From Alphaproteobacteria bacterium (GTDB lineage: Bacteria > Pseudomonadota > Alphaproteobacteria > Micropepsales > Micropepsaceae), in the NCBI GenBank assembly GCA_016125165.1, contig WGMH01000001.1:248001-312000 (forward strand): DNA of 64,000 nt, in the 5' to 3' direction. A program made the translations under genes and the position numbers. Positions 17,111-26,237 of the stretch are shown piece by piece. The notes beneath the pieces are model-generated. The model did no database searches, had not been told where the DNA came from, and was given only the letters and a program-made list of their open reading frames with translations. The stretch's first letter is position 1. Each line of letters starts with the position of its first letter.

Positions 17111-19386
17111 CTCGCGAGAAAGAGGATCGCGCCAGGCCATTTCTTGAGTAGCGCCGTAGCGGTATTGCCGAGGAACAAACCCTCGCCGCTGCGGCGCGAA
17201 ACGCCCATCACAATCAGATCGCCGGCGCGCGATGCCTCCTTCAGGATCGGGGCCTCGGCGATGTCATTGCGCTCGATGGCGGTATCGACGCGCACGCCGT
17301 AGCGCTGACCGAGGCGCGCAATGTCCTTCAGCAGGCTTTCCTCGCGGCGGCGTGAGCGGCGGCGCGCCTTGTACCCGGCCTTGTCCGGCGCAGCGACGAA
17401 GAGCGCGCTGATTTCGCTATGTGTCGGTCGCGAGAGTATCGCCGCCACTTCCGCCGCACGGCGCGACGGTTCAGTGCCATTCACCGGCAGCACAATACGT
17501 GCGCCTTCTTCCAGATGCCCGCCCCGCACGTCTCTGGCAGGCACCAAAAGCGCAATCGCGCCCTCGAAACTGTCCGCAAGGCGGGTGACTTCGCGCGTGA
17601 ATGCCCCATCCTCGTCGCGTGCATGGGCGATGCCGATGAACAGCAGATCGAAACCCTTGCGTGCCGCTTCGATCACAATGTCCTTTGCCGAACCTTCCTG
17701 CGCTTGATGCGTGATCTCCACCTTGCGCGGCTTCACCGCGCCTTTCGCCTCGGGAATCGCTTCCACGCTCGCTTTCGCGCCCGATTTGATCGCGATCTCA
17801 TGGAGCTTGTGCGGCGAGAATGTCATGTCGTCCGACTTGGTTGGCGGTGGTACCACGCGCGCCTTTTCGATATGCGCGATCGTTACCGGCATGCCGTGCG
17901 CGCCCGCCAGGATTCCCGCCAGATGCGAGGCGTTGCGGCCATTGTCGCTATCGTCCACCGCAATGATCATTCGCTCGAGATTGGGAATGAACGCCTTCTC
18001 GTCCATTTCCTCGCGATTGAGCCGCGCCTTCTCCGCCGATGTCAGAGGCAGGCGCGACAGCGCCCAGCGCAACATCGGTGGCATCATCATGGTGGTTACG
18101 ATGGCCATGGTCACGATCATGGTGAAGACGCTTGGGGTCAGCGCACCCATGGAAAGGCCGATCGTCGCCACGATCACTTCGGTGGAGCCGCGCGCATTCA
18201 TGCCGCAGCCAAGCGCAATGGATTCGCGAACGGAAAGGCCGCCCAGTTCGCCACCCAGAAAGGCGCCGGAAAACTTCCCGACGCTGGCGATAGCGATGAA
18301 TCCTGCTGTGATTTCCAGAAGCTGCGGCGATCCCAGGATCGACAGGTCCGCCTTCAGGCCGGAAAGGCCGAAGAACACCGGCATGAACAGCGCTACCACA
18401 AGGCCACGCAGCTGTTCGTCGATATGGCGCGTGAGGATCGGAGACTCACCCACCAGAATGCCGGCGATGAAGGCACCCAGAATGGCGTGAACGCCCAGAT
18501 AGTCCGTCACCATCGCCATCAACCCCATGACGATGAGGATCGCGGTGATCACAGGCATTTCGCTTTTGAACGTATCATTCGTCCAGCGGATGAACTGGAA
18601 GACGAGCCGCTGGCCGATGGTGAAACTGAAACCGAGGAAGAGGCCGACACCAGCCAGCGTCTTCAGGAGACTCAACAGGTCAAGCGACCCGTGCTCGGCG
18701 ATGCCAAGTATCACCGCGAGGATCACCCATCCCACCGTATCCTCGATGATGGCAGAGGCCACGATCAGTTGGCCCAGATTGCGGCGCATGAAATTCATGT
18801 CGCGCACGACCATGGCCACAATTTTCACGGAGGAAATCGAAAGCGCCGTACCCAGAAACAGCGAACTGACAATGCGCATGTTGCCTTCTGGCAGGATGTT
18901 GCCGGGGAGCAGCTCGCCGAGCGCAAAGCCACAGGCGAAGGGCACCGCCACGCCGGTGGCCGATACCCAGAATGCCGCGCGCCGCGCATTTCGGATCAGA
19001 CGCAGATCCGTTTCCATGCCCGTGAGCAGCAGCAGAAGCAGGATGCCGAGCTGCGAAACGGCATCGAGCATGCCCCGCTGTGTGCTGTTCGACGGAAACA
19101 GCGTGGCCTCCGCCGAAGGGAACAGCGCGCCAAATACCGATGGCCCCAGAAGTATGCCCGCGAGCAGCTGGCCGACAACCGCTGGCTGCCCGACACGTTG
19201 CATCACCTCACCGAGCGAGCGGCCCACGAGCATCAGCACGACAAGTTGCGCAATGAAAACCGCCTGCGACGGCGCATGCAACGCTCTGCCTGCCTCGGCC
19301 GCCGCCAGCACGCCCGGCACCAGGCTCAGGCCTGCCGCGACCAGAAATGGGCGCAAAATCGCGCCGTTGCCTGCTGTCAGCCGCAT
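17107..19386 (-). CDS. CPA2-type cation/proton antiporter with C-terminal UspA domains
   Basis: A 759-residue membrane protein. After a signal-like hydrophobic segment (residues 9-30) come about 12 membrane helices of the Na+/H+ exchanger family (LVVLMLVGRSLGEVMQRVGQ, GILLGPSVFG, GAFIAGILVGES). From about residue 425 onward it is soluble and contains two universal-stress-protein-like units: RMIIAVDDSDNGRNASHLAG, and a second one ending GVSRRSGEGLFLGNTATALL, whose G-x-S-rich loop resembles the ATP-binding form. The usual KefB/C TrkA-N domain is absent, so nucleotide sensing may occur through the Usp domains. The ATG at 19386 follows GGAAGGGGCGG. It lies 59 bases downstream of the aromatic hydroxylase gene on the same strand and could be read with it. 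Confidence 0.85.
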   Translation of the reverse strand: MRLTAGNGAILRPFLVAAGLSLVPGVLAAAEAGRALHAPSQAVFIAQLVVLMLVGRSLGEVMQRVGQPAVVGQLLAGILLGPSVFGALFPSAEATLFPSNSTQRGMLDAVSQLGILLLLLLTGMETDLRLIRNARRAAFWVSATGVAVPFACGFALGELLPGNILPEGNMRIVSSLFLGTALSISSVKIVAMVVRDMNFMRRNLGQLIVASAIIEDTVGWVILAVILGIAEHGSLDLLSLLKTLAGVGLFLGFSFTIGQRLVFQFIRWTNDTFKSEMPVITAILIVMGLMAMVTDYLGVHAILGAFIAGILVGESPILTRHIDEQLRGLVVALFMPVFFGLSGLKADLSILGSPQLLEITAGFIAIASVGKFSGAFLGGELGGLSVRESIALGCGMNARGSTEVIVATIGLSMGALTPSVFTMIVTMAIVTTMMMPPMLRWALSRLPLTSAEKARLNREEMDEKAFIPNLERMIIAVDDSDNGRNASHLAGILAGAHGMPVTIAHIEKARVVPPPTKSDDMTFSPHKLHEIAIKSGAKASVEAIPEAKGAVKPRKVEITHQAQEGSAKDIVIEAARKGFDLLFIGIAHARDEDGAFTREVTRLADSFEGAIALLVPARDVRGGHLEEGARIVLPVNGTEPSRRAAEVAAILSRPTHSEISALFVAAPDKAGYKARRRSRRREESLLKDIARLGQRYGVRVDTAIERNDIAEAPILKEASRAGDLIVMGVSRRSGEGLFLGNTATALLKKWPGAILFLAS

Positions 19387-19445
19387 CCGCCCCTTCCGCG
19401 CCTTCGCATGATGACTCAAGAAGAACGCGCCGGAACCTGAAAGGT

Positions 19446-20909
19446 TCAGCCGTGCCGCAGCTGCGCCTTCAGCGCGGCGATCAGCGCCGCAGGGGTGCCG
19501 GTGCCGAACACGTAGCGATCCGGGCGCACCAGCACGGCTTCGGCATCGCCCAGCCAATCGCAGAGCGCCGGGACATCGCCGGTCAATGTGTGTCTGCGCA
19601 CGAAAGCGGGGGCATCGGCCGCGTGGGCGTCGTGTCCAATGAGCCAGAATCCTTCGCCGGCCAGATCGTCAAACTTGCGCGAGGAACCGGTGTCAGCCTG
19701 CGGAAAGATTTCACCCGCGCGCGGCGAGGCATGAAACATCCCTTCGCCCAGTGAAGGGAGGAACGGCGCGCCACCCGCGGCGCCAGCCTTGCGCGCGGCG
19801 ATCATGTCGCGATCCCGTGCGGCCGCAGCGGCCTCGTCCATGGTGCAGACGACGCGGCCCATGCCGATCGCCGTTTCGATGATGGCGCGGACATGCGGCT
19901 CCCGTTCAGTCTGGTAGGTATCGAGCAACGCGCCGGATGCGCCGTGATTGATGACAAGCCCCAGCCGCCAGGCAAGGCTGGCCGCATCACGAACGCCGGA
20001 GCACATGCCCTGTCCGAGAAAAGGCGGCATCTGGTGCGCCGCATCGCCTGCCAGCAGCACGGAGCAGGCGCGCCATTGCTTCGCGACAAGGCCATGAAAG
20101 CGATAGACGGCTTTGCGGATCACGTTTGCGGCGGAAGGATCAAGCCACGCTTTCAGCAGTTGGTCGATAAAGGCATCATCGGTGACCTGCTCCACGGTCT
20201 CGCCGGGCTTGAGCATGAATTCCCAGCGTCGCCGCCCCGGCGACATCGGCATGACGGTGGTCGGCCGTGCCGGATCGCAATGCTGCAGGCCGCATTGCGG
20301 CAGCATGGATTCATCTTCCACCAGCGTATCGATCACCAGCCAGGGCTCATCGAAGCCGTAGTCGAAGAGATCGATACCGGCCATGCGGCGCGTGGTACTC
20401 GATCCACCGTCGCAGCCCACCAGATAGCGGGCGGAAATCGTGTCTTCGCTGCCGTCATCATGAACCACGCGCGCCACAACGCCATTTTCCGTGTTGTGTT
20501 CGATCTCCGACAAGGTCGCGCCCAGCATGGTCTGGATCTGTCCGCATTCCTTCAGACGTTCGCGCAAAAGCCCTTCCATGGCGGGCTGATGAAACATGTA
20601 ACTTGGCCGCCACCCGGAAATGGCATTTCCATCGCGTTGTTCGATCAGCATCAGCGTATCGCCCGCCGCATTGCGGAATTCATATCGGGAAAGCGCGCGG
20701 GTGTGCGGTAGAAGGGCATCGGCGATGCCCACCTGCTGGAACACGCGCATGATCTCGTGGTCGAAATGCGCGGCACGCGGCAGCTTGTAGACCTCATGGT
20801 CACGCTCGATGGCGATACTCCTGACGCCCCACTGCGCCAGCAGAAGCGCCAGCACGGCCCCGACAGGACCAAGCCCAGCAATCAGAACATCGGTCTCGCG
20901 CGCAGCCAT
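19446..20909 (-). CDS. FAD-dependent aromatic hydroxylase, MhpA-like
   Basis: A 487-residue flavoprotein monooxygenase of the phenol-hydroxylase/MhpA group, which adds a hydroxyl to a phenolic ring using NAD(P)H and O2. The FAD motif is IAGLGPVGAVLA (12-17 core). The DG motif appears as LVGCDGGSSTTRR and the GD motif as LLAGDAAHQMPPFLGQGM. E. coli MhpA is longer (about 550), but the N-terminal two-thirds match well. The ATG directly follows the FAH-family gene stop (TAAATG). The gene is last in the tetR-dioxygenase-hydrolase-hydroxylase operon, so its job is most likely to make the dihydroxy ring that the dioxygenase cleaves. The substrate is not known. Confidence 0.85.
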   Translation of the reverse strand: MAARETDVLIAGLGPVGAVLALLLAQWGVRSIAIERDHEVYKLPRAAHFDHEIMRVFQQVGIADALLPHTRALSRYEFRNAAGDTLMLIEQRDGNAISGWRPSYMFHQPAMEGLLRERLKECGQIQTMLGATLSEIEHNTENGVVARVVHDDGSEDTISARYLVGCDGGSSTTRRMAGIDLFDYGFDEPWLVIDTLVEDESMLPQCGLQHCDPARPTTVMPMSPGRRRWEFMLKPGETVEQVTDDAFIDQLLKAWLDPSAANVIRKAVYRFHGLVAKQWRACSVLLAGDAAHQMPPFLGQGMCSGVRDAASLAWRLGLVINHGASGALLDTYQTEREPHVRAIIETAIGMGRVVCTMDEAAAAARDRDMIAARKAGAAGGAPFLPSLGEGMFHASPRAGEIFPQADTGSSRKFDDLAGEGFWLIGHDAHAADAPAFVRRHTLTGDVPALCDWLGDAEAVLVRPDRYVFGTGTPAALIAALKAQLRHG

Positions 20910-21764
20910 TTATTCCTCCGCCATCATCGTGCCTTCAATGGCGCCAATGCGATCGATCTCGACGCGCACGACATCGCCGGCCTTCAGGAACTGCGGCGGC
21001 TTCTTCGCGATGCCGACGCCGCCCGGCGTACCGGTGAAGATAAGATCGCCCGGTTCCAGCGTCATCGCCTGACTGAGCAGCGCAATCTGGTCATAAAGAT
21101 TGAAAACAAGATTTCCAGTATTGGAATCCTGCTCTTTCACCCCGTTCACAAAACAGCGAATGCCGAGCGTATGCGGATCACCGATTTCCTCACGCGTCAC
21201 GATCCACGGCCCAATGGGCGCATGCGTGTCGAAGGATTTTCCGAGTATCCATTGCGGCGTGTGAAACTGCCAGTCGCGCACGGTCACATCGTTTCCGCAC
21301 ATCAGACCAAGAACGACAGACGCCGCATCCTCCTTGGCTACATGTTTGCAACGCTTCCCGATCACGGCCACCAGCTCGGCTTCATAGTCTACGGCCGGAG
21401 ACACCTTCGGCATCAGAATGGGGTCGTATGGCGCGTTGATGGACGACGGCAGCTTGGAAAACCATACCTGCCGCTCGGGTGTCTTCTGACCGCTTTCGGC
21501 AATGTGGTCGGCATAGTTGAGACCGATGGCCAACACCTTTTGCGGTCGTGGAACCGGAGCGAGAAGTTTCACCTCCGACAGCTTGTGATGCGGCGCGCCG
21601 GTGGCGGCGTTCTTCACGTCGGCTTCGAGCAAGGGCCAGTTCGCAATCACCGCCATGATATCGGCAGGGATCACCGCATTGGCACGGTTCAGATCGACAA
21701 CCGCATCGTTTGCGACAACGCCCGCGCGCGACACGCCGCCGAATTCGAAATTCGCAAGTTTCAT
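20910..21764 (-). CDS. Fumarylacetoacetate hydrolase family protein
   Basis: A 284-residue FAH-fold enzyme that hydrolyses or decarboxylates a ring-cleavage product. Typical elements are the N-terminal domain, then AIGLNYADHIAESGQ, the metal-binding DYEAELVAVIGK (Glu/Glu/Asp site), GNDVTVRDWQ and the C-terminal FTGTPGGVG. It starts four bases after the dioxygenase stop, with GGTGAG overlapping that junction as Shine-Dalgarno sequence. Its stop is contiguous with the hydroxylase ATG. Context makes it the third enzyme of an aromatic meta-cleavage route. Whether it acts as hydrolase, decarboxylase or isomerase cannot be told. Confidence 0.9.
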   Translation of the reverse strand: MKLANFEFGGVSRAGVVANDAVVDLNRANAVIPADIMAVIANWPLLEADVKNAATGAPHHKLSEVKLLAPVPRPQKVLAIGLNYADHIAESGQKTPERQVWFSKLPSSINAPYDPILMPKVSPAVDYEAELVAVIGKRCKHVAKEDAASVVLGLMCGNDVTVRDWQFHTPQWILGKSFDTHAPIGPWIVTREEIGDPHTLGIRCFVNGVKEQDSNTGNLVFNLYDQIALLSQAMTLEPGDLIFTGTPGGVGIAKKPPQFLKAGDVVRVEIDRIGAIEGTMMAEE

Positions 21765-21768
21765 AGTC

Positions 21769-22695
21769 TCACCCCATTGTCGGTGGCATGGGCATGCCCC
21801 ATTGGACGCCCATCAGGTCTTGAATGGACGATACGCGCGAGCCCCACGAGGCGCGCATCAGATCGCCATCGGTCCAGTGCTCCACCGTGTACCCCCACGG
21901 ATCGCGCCAATAGTCAAAAATCTGGCTGCCCAGAAAATGGCGGCCTACACCCCACTCATGCGCACGTTCCCTGGACTTGAGATAGGCGTTGCCCGCCATC
22001 AGATCGTCCATGTCGGCAACCTCGAACGCGGCATGGTTGAACTTCGCCTGCCCCAGCCCGGCGAGGAACAGCGTGTGATGATCAGTGGGCGTCTCGCCAC
22101 GGTCACAGCGCATGAACGCTCCGATCGACGGCGCACCCTCGCCGAGCGAAATCTCATCGGAGGTGATGAAGCCGAAGCGCTCCTTGTACCAGGCTTCCGA
22201 ACGCCGGAAGTCCGACACGTTCAGAACACAATGCCCCAGCCGCACCACATGCGCGGCCCCCTGCGGGATGCGCTTGACCGCATCGGTGCGCGGATGGGCG
22301 CGGCTATCATTCACGGATTCGCGCGTTGGCAGCGCGATGGATGACACCGTCTGCTGACCGCTCACGGCTTCGACAGAGAAGCCATCCGGATCTGTTAGCC
22401 GCACAACGTGGCCGCCCCCTGGCGCATTCAGGCTTTCAACGGTGGTGCCCTGAGATGTTGCCAAAGCTTCAAGATCGCCGCGCGACGATGCGCGAAATGC
22501 GACACCCGCAAAGCCCGGATCGCCCAGTTCGGTGATGTGCACGTAAGGCGCCGTTCCCGTTCCGCGCATGTATAGCGTCTGGTTATCGCGTGCGGCGCGC
22601 ACCATGCCGAAATCGATCAGGAATGCCTCCATTGCATCCAGATCCGGCGCACGAAACCGCACATAAGCAACGTCCTCGACCTTGATGATGCTCAT
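21769..22695 (-). CDS. Extradiol ring-cleavage dioxygenase, type I (VOC fold)
   Basis: A 308-residue two-domain vicinal-oxygen-chelate protein. The C-terminal domain carries a full iron site: His in RLGHCVLNV (about residue 153), His in KFNHAAFEV (about 218) and Glu in GYTVEHWTDGD (about 269). The last lies in the extradiol signature region that starts GVGRHFLGSQIFDYWRDP. This predicts Fe(II)-dependent meta cleavage of a catechol-type ring. The N-terminal domain is the usual non-catalytic repeat. The ATG overlaps the TetR stop (ATGA), so the regulator and enzyme are coupled. Substrate size cannot be inferred, although the fold is like BphC. Confidence 0.88.
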   Translation of the reverse strand: MSIIKVEDVAYVRFRAPDLDAMEAFLIDFGMVRAARDNQTLYMRGTGTAPYVHITELGDPGFAGVAFRASSRGDLEALATSQGTTVESLNAPGGGHVVRLTDPDGFSVEAVSGQQTVSSIALPTRESVNDSRAHPRTDAVKRIPQGAAHVVRLGHCVLNVSDFRRSEAWYKERFGFITSDEISLGEGAPSIGAFMRCDRGETPTDHHTLFLAGLGQAKFNHAAFEVADMDDLMAGNAYLKSRERAHEWGVGRHFLGSQIFDYWRDPWGYTVEHWTDGDLMRASWGSRVSSIQDLMGVQWGMPMPPTMG

Positions 22696-23360
22696 GATCC
22701 GCTTCTTCCTTGTTCGAAAATTTCCGCCGTTGCCTGCCCGGCGATGGCTTGCGCTTCATCGTCCGGAAGGCCAAGCCCACGCAGCTTCAGAAAAATCAAT
22801 TCACGCCCAAGCTTGACGAGTACCTCGGGTGTGAGGCCGTTCAATGCGCGGTGCATGCCCGAAAGCGTCACGCCCAGAATGAACAGTATCGCGCTCTCCC
22901 GCGAAACGCCGCCGAAACGCCCCAACGCAAGCCCGCTTTTCACATCTTCGCTCAAGCCACGATTGAGCGTCGCGTTGGCGTCCGTGGATGCTGAAACCAG
23001 TTGCGCCAGAATGGTGGCGCGGGCGGGCTGCGTGTGCGCAAATTCGAGAAATATGCAAAGGGCGCGCGCGGAGCGCATCGCCGGATCGCCGATCCCTTCG
23101 TTGCGCGCGTCCACCTCGCGCTCAACCTCGGCGCGCACGCTGCGGGCTATTTCCCGCGCCAGCGCATCCTTGTCGGAAAAGTGGTTGTAGAACGAGCCCT
23201 TCGCCACGTCGGCGGCGGAGACGATCTCATCCACGCTCACGGCATCCGGTCCGCGCGCGGCGAACAGGGCTTCGGCAGCCGAAATCAGCGCATCGCGCGT
23301 GCGAGCGCGGCGGCGATCTTGTCGCGTTGCGACCAGGGCAGAAATGACGTTCCCGAGCAA
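22692..23360 (-). CDS. TetR family transcriptional regulator of the ring-cleavage operon
   Basis: A 222-residue TetR repressor. The N-terminal helix-turn-helix is clear: TRDALISAAEALFAARG, then VSVDEIVSAADVAKGSFYNHF, near residues 20-63. The C-terminal ligand domain is not specific. The first possible start is a TTG at 23360 with no clear Shine-Dalgarno sequence; no in-frame ATG precedes the HTH. An alternative is the ATT at 23348 behind GGGAA. The gene is first in the operon and lies directly behind a promoter whose start region carries an ATGAC-N6-GTCAT palindrome, so autorepression is likely. The inducer is presumably the aromatic substrate or a product. Confidence 0.9.
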   Translation of the reverse strand: MLGNVISALVATRQDRRRARTRDALISAAEALFAARGPDAVSVDEIVSAADVAKGSFYNHFSDKDALAREIARSVRAEVEREVDARNEGIGDPAMRSARALCIFLEFAHTQPARATILAQLVSASTDANATLNRGLSEDVKSGLALGRFGGVSRESAILFILGVTLSGMHRALNGLTPEVLVKLGRELIFLKLRGLGLPDDEAQAIAGQATAEIFEQGRSGS

Positions 23361-23364
23361 TAAT

Positions 23365-23408
23365 ATGACTGTTTGGTCATTTTTAGACGAAATAGTCAGT
23401 TATCGCAA
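23365..23408 (-). promoter_or_regulatory. Promoter and palindromic operator of the tetR-dioxygenase operon
   Basis: On the minus strand TTGCGA (23403-23408) and TAAAAA (23380-23385) are separated by exactly 17 bp, a good housekeeping promoter. The palindrome ATGAC-N6-GTCAT (23365-23380) begins at the edge of the -10 box and covers the expected transcription start. It ends four bases before the first possible TetR start codon. A repressor bound there would block transcription, so this is the probable TetR operator. Confidence 0.65.
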
Positions 23409-23414
23409 GCGGGA

Positions 23415-26225
23415 TTACGCGAGGGCTTCGTCCAACGCCCGCTGGAATGCGGCAAGCCCTTGATCAATATAGGTAAAGTGAAGGCGCAGCACGCGCCGCC
23501 CGCGTTCCTGCAGCACTCCGAAATCCCCCATCGCCTGCGCCAGTTCGATTTGTCCGAAGGACAGCTTGTTGCCGGGGATAGGCACATCCACCACCGGATC
23601 GCCGGTGAGCATAATGAAAAGACCCGTATCCGGTCCGCCCTTGAAGGCCTGTCCGGTCGAATGCTGGAAGCGCGGACCAAAACCCACAGAGGTTGCGAAG
23701 GCTGTCCTGTCGCGCACCAGCACGCGCAGGGAATCCAGGAGTGCCTCGTGTTCCGCCGAGCGCTGCAGAAATGCGAGCAGCGCCACATAGTCACCCGCCT
23801 TGCCGCGCGCCAGATGCACTTTCAGCGCTTCGGCGAGAGATGAGACCTTTGGCAATTTCGGATCGGCGTAGAGCGCGATGCCATTTTCTTCCAGCAGCGG
23901 CTTCTCGCTCTTTACCTTGCCGAGTTCAGCGGCCTGCTTGGCAAATTCGCGCGCCTTGATTTTCGCAGCTTCCACGTCCGGCTGATCAAACGGGTTGACG
24001 CCGAGTACAGCGCCCGCCACGGCAACAGCGAATTCCCACAGATAGAAAAGCTGGCCAAGCTGATAGGAATCTTCGATATCAATGCGGATCACCGAATGAC
24101 CCGCTTCGCGCAATTCGACAAGCTGCTCGCCGCCATCGGCGCTGCCCGCCAGATGCACATACACGAACACGCGATCCTTGCCGTAATTCTCCGGCGAGCC
24201 CAGTGCCTCATGGTCCACGGGGATCAACCCCTTGCCATGCTTTCCCGTGGATTCGGCGATCAATTGCTCAAGCCAGGACCCAACACTGTCCATTTCCGGT
24301 GAGCAATGAATGGTGATCTTGTCGCGGCCGCATTCTTTCGCAAGCACGCCGAGTGTCACGCCCAATTGCACACCGGGATTGACGGCGGGCGGCACCACAG
24401 CATCGCAAGCCTGCATCATCTGTATCGCTTCATCGAGAATGCGGCGTGCATCGAGGCCAGAAGCCGCCATCGGAACAAGGCCGAAGCGCGACAGCACAGA
24501 GTAGCGGCCGCCGATCTGCGGATCGCCAAGGAAGATGTGACCATACCCACGGTCACGTGCTTCCTTTTCCATTGCCGAAACCGGATCGGTAATGGCCACG
24601 AAGTGCCGCGCCGCATCGGGCGGGCTCATTTTCTGTGTCAGGCGGTTGAAGAAGTAATTCTTGAACAGATTGGGCTCAAGCGTGCTTCCGGATTTCGAAC
24701 TGACGATGAATAGCGTGCGCATCAGGTCGATATGCGATTCCATTGCGCGCAATTCAGCGGGATCGGTGGAATCGAGCGCGCAGAATTGCGGCCAGCCTTC
24801 GCGATGCCCAAGACATTTGGACAGCACTTCCGCGCCAAGGCTGGAGCCGCCCATGCCCATCAGCAACACGTGGGTGAAGCCCTTCTTGTGCACGTCCTCG
24901 GCAAAGGCTTCGAGATCGTCCAGATCGTCCAGCTCGCGCCGGGCAATATCGAGCCAGCCAAGCCAGCCTGCTTCCTTGCCGCCGGTCCACAACGTGGCAT
25001 CGCGCGCCCAGATACGGCGCACATGTCCTTGCGCGGTCCAAGTGGCCATGGCGCGCGCCACCTTTTCGCGTTCGGAAGTGGCCAGCTTGAAGGTGAGACC
25101 TATGGGATCTCCGGCGGCCTTGATGCGCTTCTGCGCCAGTGCGCCATATAGCGCGTCCGCGCTGGCGGCGAATTTGGCGACGCCATCTTCGACGAGAAAA
25201 TCGGTGATCGCGTCCAGGTCTATGCCTGCGTCTTTCAGGTCGGCGAGAGCCGTCATCGCTTCCTTCAGCCCGTGTTCCAGCCGCGCTTCCGGTTTGCCGT
25301 GGTCGCGGTATGCGGCCAGCGTTTCCATGGGCAGCGTGTTCACGGTGTCTGGACCAATGAGTTCTTCGACGTAGATCACATCGGAATAGGATTTGTTCTT
25401 GGTGCTGGTGGAAGCCCAGAGCAGCCGCTGCGGGCGGGCGCCGCGCCTGGCAAGCACCTCCCAGCGCGGGCCAGAGAACACCTTCTTGTAGTGCGCATAG
25501 GCCAGCTTCGCGTTGGCAATCGCAACCTTGCCTTTGAGCGCCTCCAGCGGCGGCGCGAGCCCGCCCGGTGGATCTTTCAGCAGTTCATCCAGCTTTGCAT
25601 CCACGGCGGAATCGATGCGGCTGATGAAGAAGCTGGCGACGCTGGAGATGCGGGACAGGTCGGCTGTCTTCGGTCGCGCCTCAAGACCCTGGATGTAAGC
25701 CTCTGCCACCGCCTCATAAGCAGATTGCGCGAACAGCAATGTGACGTTGATGTTGATGCCATCACCGATCAATGCTGCGATTGCAGGCACGCCTTCTGGC
25801 GTTGCAGGCACTTTCACCATCAGGTTGGGGCGCGCAATCTTGGTCCAAAGATCGCGCGCTTCGGCGATCGTGCCCTCGGTGTCGCGCGCCAGATAGGGCG
25901 ATACTTCGATGCTGACATACCCATCCGCGCTATCGGTTGCGACATAGACATCCTTCAGCGCGTCCGCCGCGCTCTGGATATCGGCAATGGAGAGCTTTTC
26001 GAAGATTTCGCCGGTGCCAAGACCTGCCTCGGCCATCGCCGCGATGTCTTCGTCATATTCCGCGCCGCCGAGGGCCTTCTCGAAGATCGATGGGTTGGAG
26101 GTCATCCCCTTCACCCCGTCCTGCGCGATCATCTGGGCCAGCTTGCCGCCGGAAATGAAATCCCGCTTGAGATAATCGATCCAGACGGACTGGCCGAATG
26201 CCTCAAGCTGTTTGAGCGGATTCAT
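23415..26225 (-). CDS. tal-pgi: Bifunctional transaldolase / glucose-6-phosphate isomerase
   Basis: A 936-residue fusion of two central carbon enzymes. The first about 370 residues are a transaldolase: WIDYLKRDFISGG, KGMTSNPSIFEKA, and the Schiff-base Lys138 in NLMVKVPATPEG. The remainder is a glucose-6-phosphate isomerase of the SIS type, with LLMGMGGSSLGAEVLSK, VSSKSGSTLEPN and the C-terminal NPFDQPDVEAAK. Transaldolase moves a dihydroxyacetone unit between sugar phosphates, and the isomerase links glucose-6-P and fructose-6-P, so the fusion joins the pentose phosphate route with upper sugar metabolism. This fusion is known from other bacteria. The ATG lies 12 bases after the nitronate-monooxygenase-like gene. 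Confidence 0.95.
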   Translation of the reverse strand: MNPLKQLEAFGQSVWIDYLKRDFISGGKLAQMIAQDGVKGMTSNPSIFEKALGGAEYDEDIAAMAEAGLGTGEIFEKLSIADIQSAADALKDVYVATDSADGYVSIEVSPYLARDTEGTIAEARDLWTKIARPNLMVKVPATPEGVPAIAALIGDGININVTLLFAQSAYEAVAEAYIQGLEARPKTADLSRISSVASFFISRIDSAVDAKLDELLKDPPGGLAPPLEALKGKVAIANAKLAYAHYKKVFSGPRWEVLARRGARPQRLLWASTSTKNKSYSDVIYVEELIGPDTVNTLPMETLAAYRDHGKPEARLEHGLKEAMTALADLKDAGIDLDAITDFLVEDGVAKFAASADALYGALAQKRIKAAGDPIGLTFKLATSEREKVARAMATWTAQGHVRRIWARDATLWTGGKEAGWLGWLDIARRELDDLDDLEAFAEDVHKKGFTHVLLMGMGGSSLGAEVLSKCLGHREGWPQFCALDSTDPAELRAMESHIDLMRTLFIVSSKSGSTLEPNLFKNYFFNRLTQKMSPPDAARHFVAITDPVSAMEKEARDRGYGHIFLGDPQIGGRYSVLSRFGLVPMAASGLDARRILDEAIQMMQACDAVVPPAVNPGVQLGVTLGVLAKECGRDKITIHCSPEMDSVGSWLEQLIAESTGKHGKGLIPVDHEALGSPENYGKDRVFVYVHLAGSADGGEQLVELREAGHSVIRIDIEDSYQLGQLFYLWEFAVAVAGAVLGVNPFDQPDVEAAKIKAREFAKQAAELGKVKSEKPLLEENGIALYADPKLPKVSSLAEALKVHLARGKAGDYVALLAFLQRSAEHEALLDSLRVLVRDRTAFATSVGFGPRFQHSTGQAFKGGPDTGLFIMLTGDPVVDVPIPGNKLSFGQIELAQAMGDFGVLQERGRRVLRLHFTYIDQGLAAFQRALDEALA

Positions 26226-26237
26226 GAATGCCTCTGG

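Noticed and set aside
17419-19440. 673-residue open frame opposite the antiporter
   Set aside because: It is the shadow of the antiporter gene and contains no motif. The antiporter frame shows clear membrane helices and Usp motifs.
23361-23380. ATG at 23380 as a TetR start
   Set aside because: It is out of frame with the HTH by two bases, so it cannot start the regulator. It is part of the palindrome.
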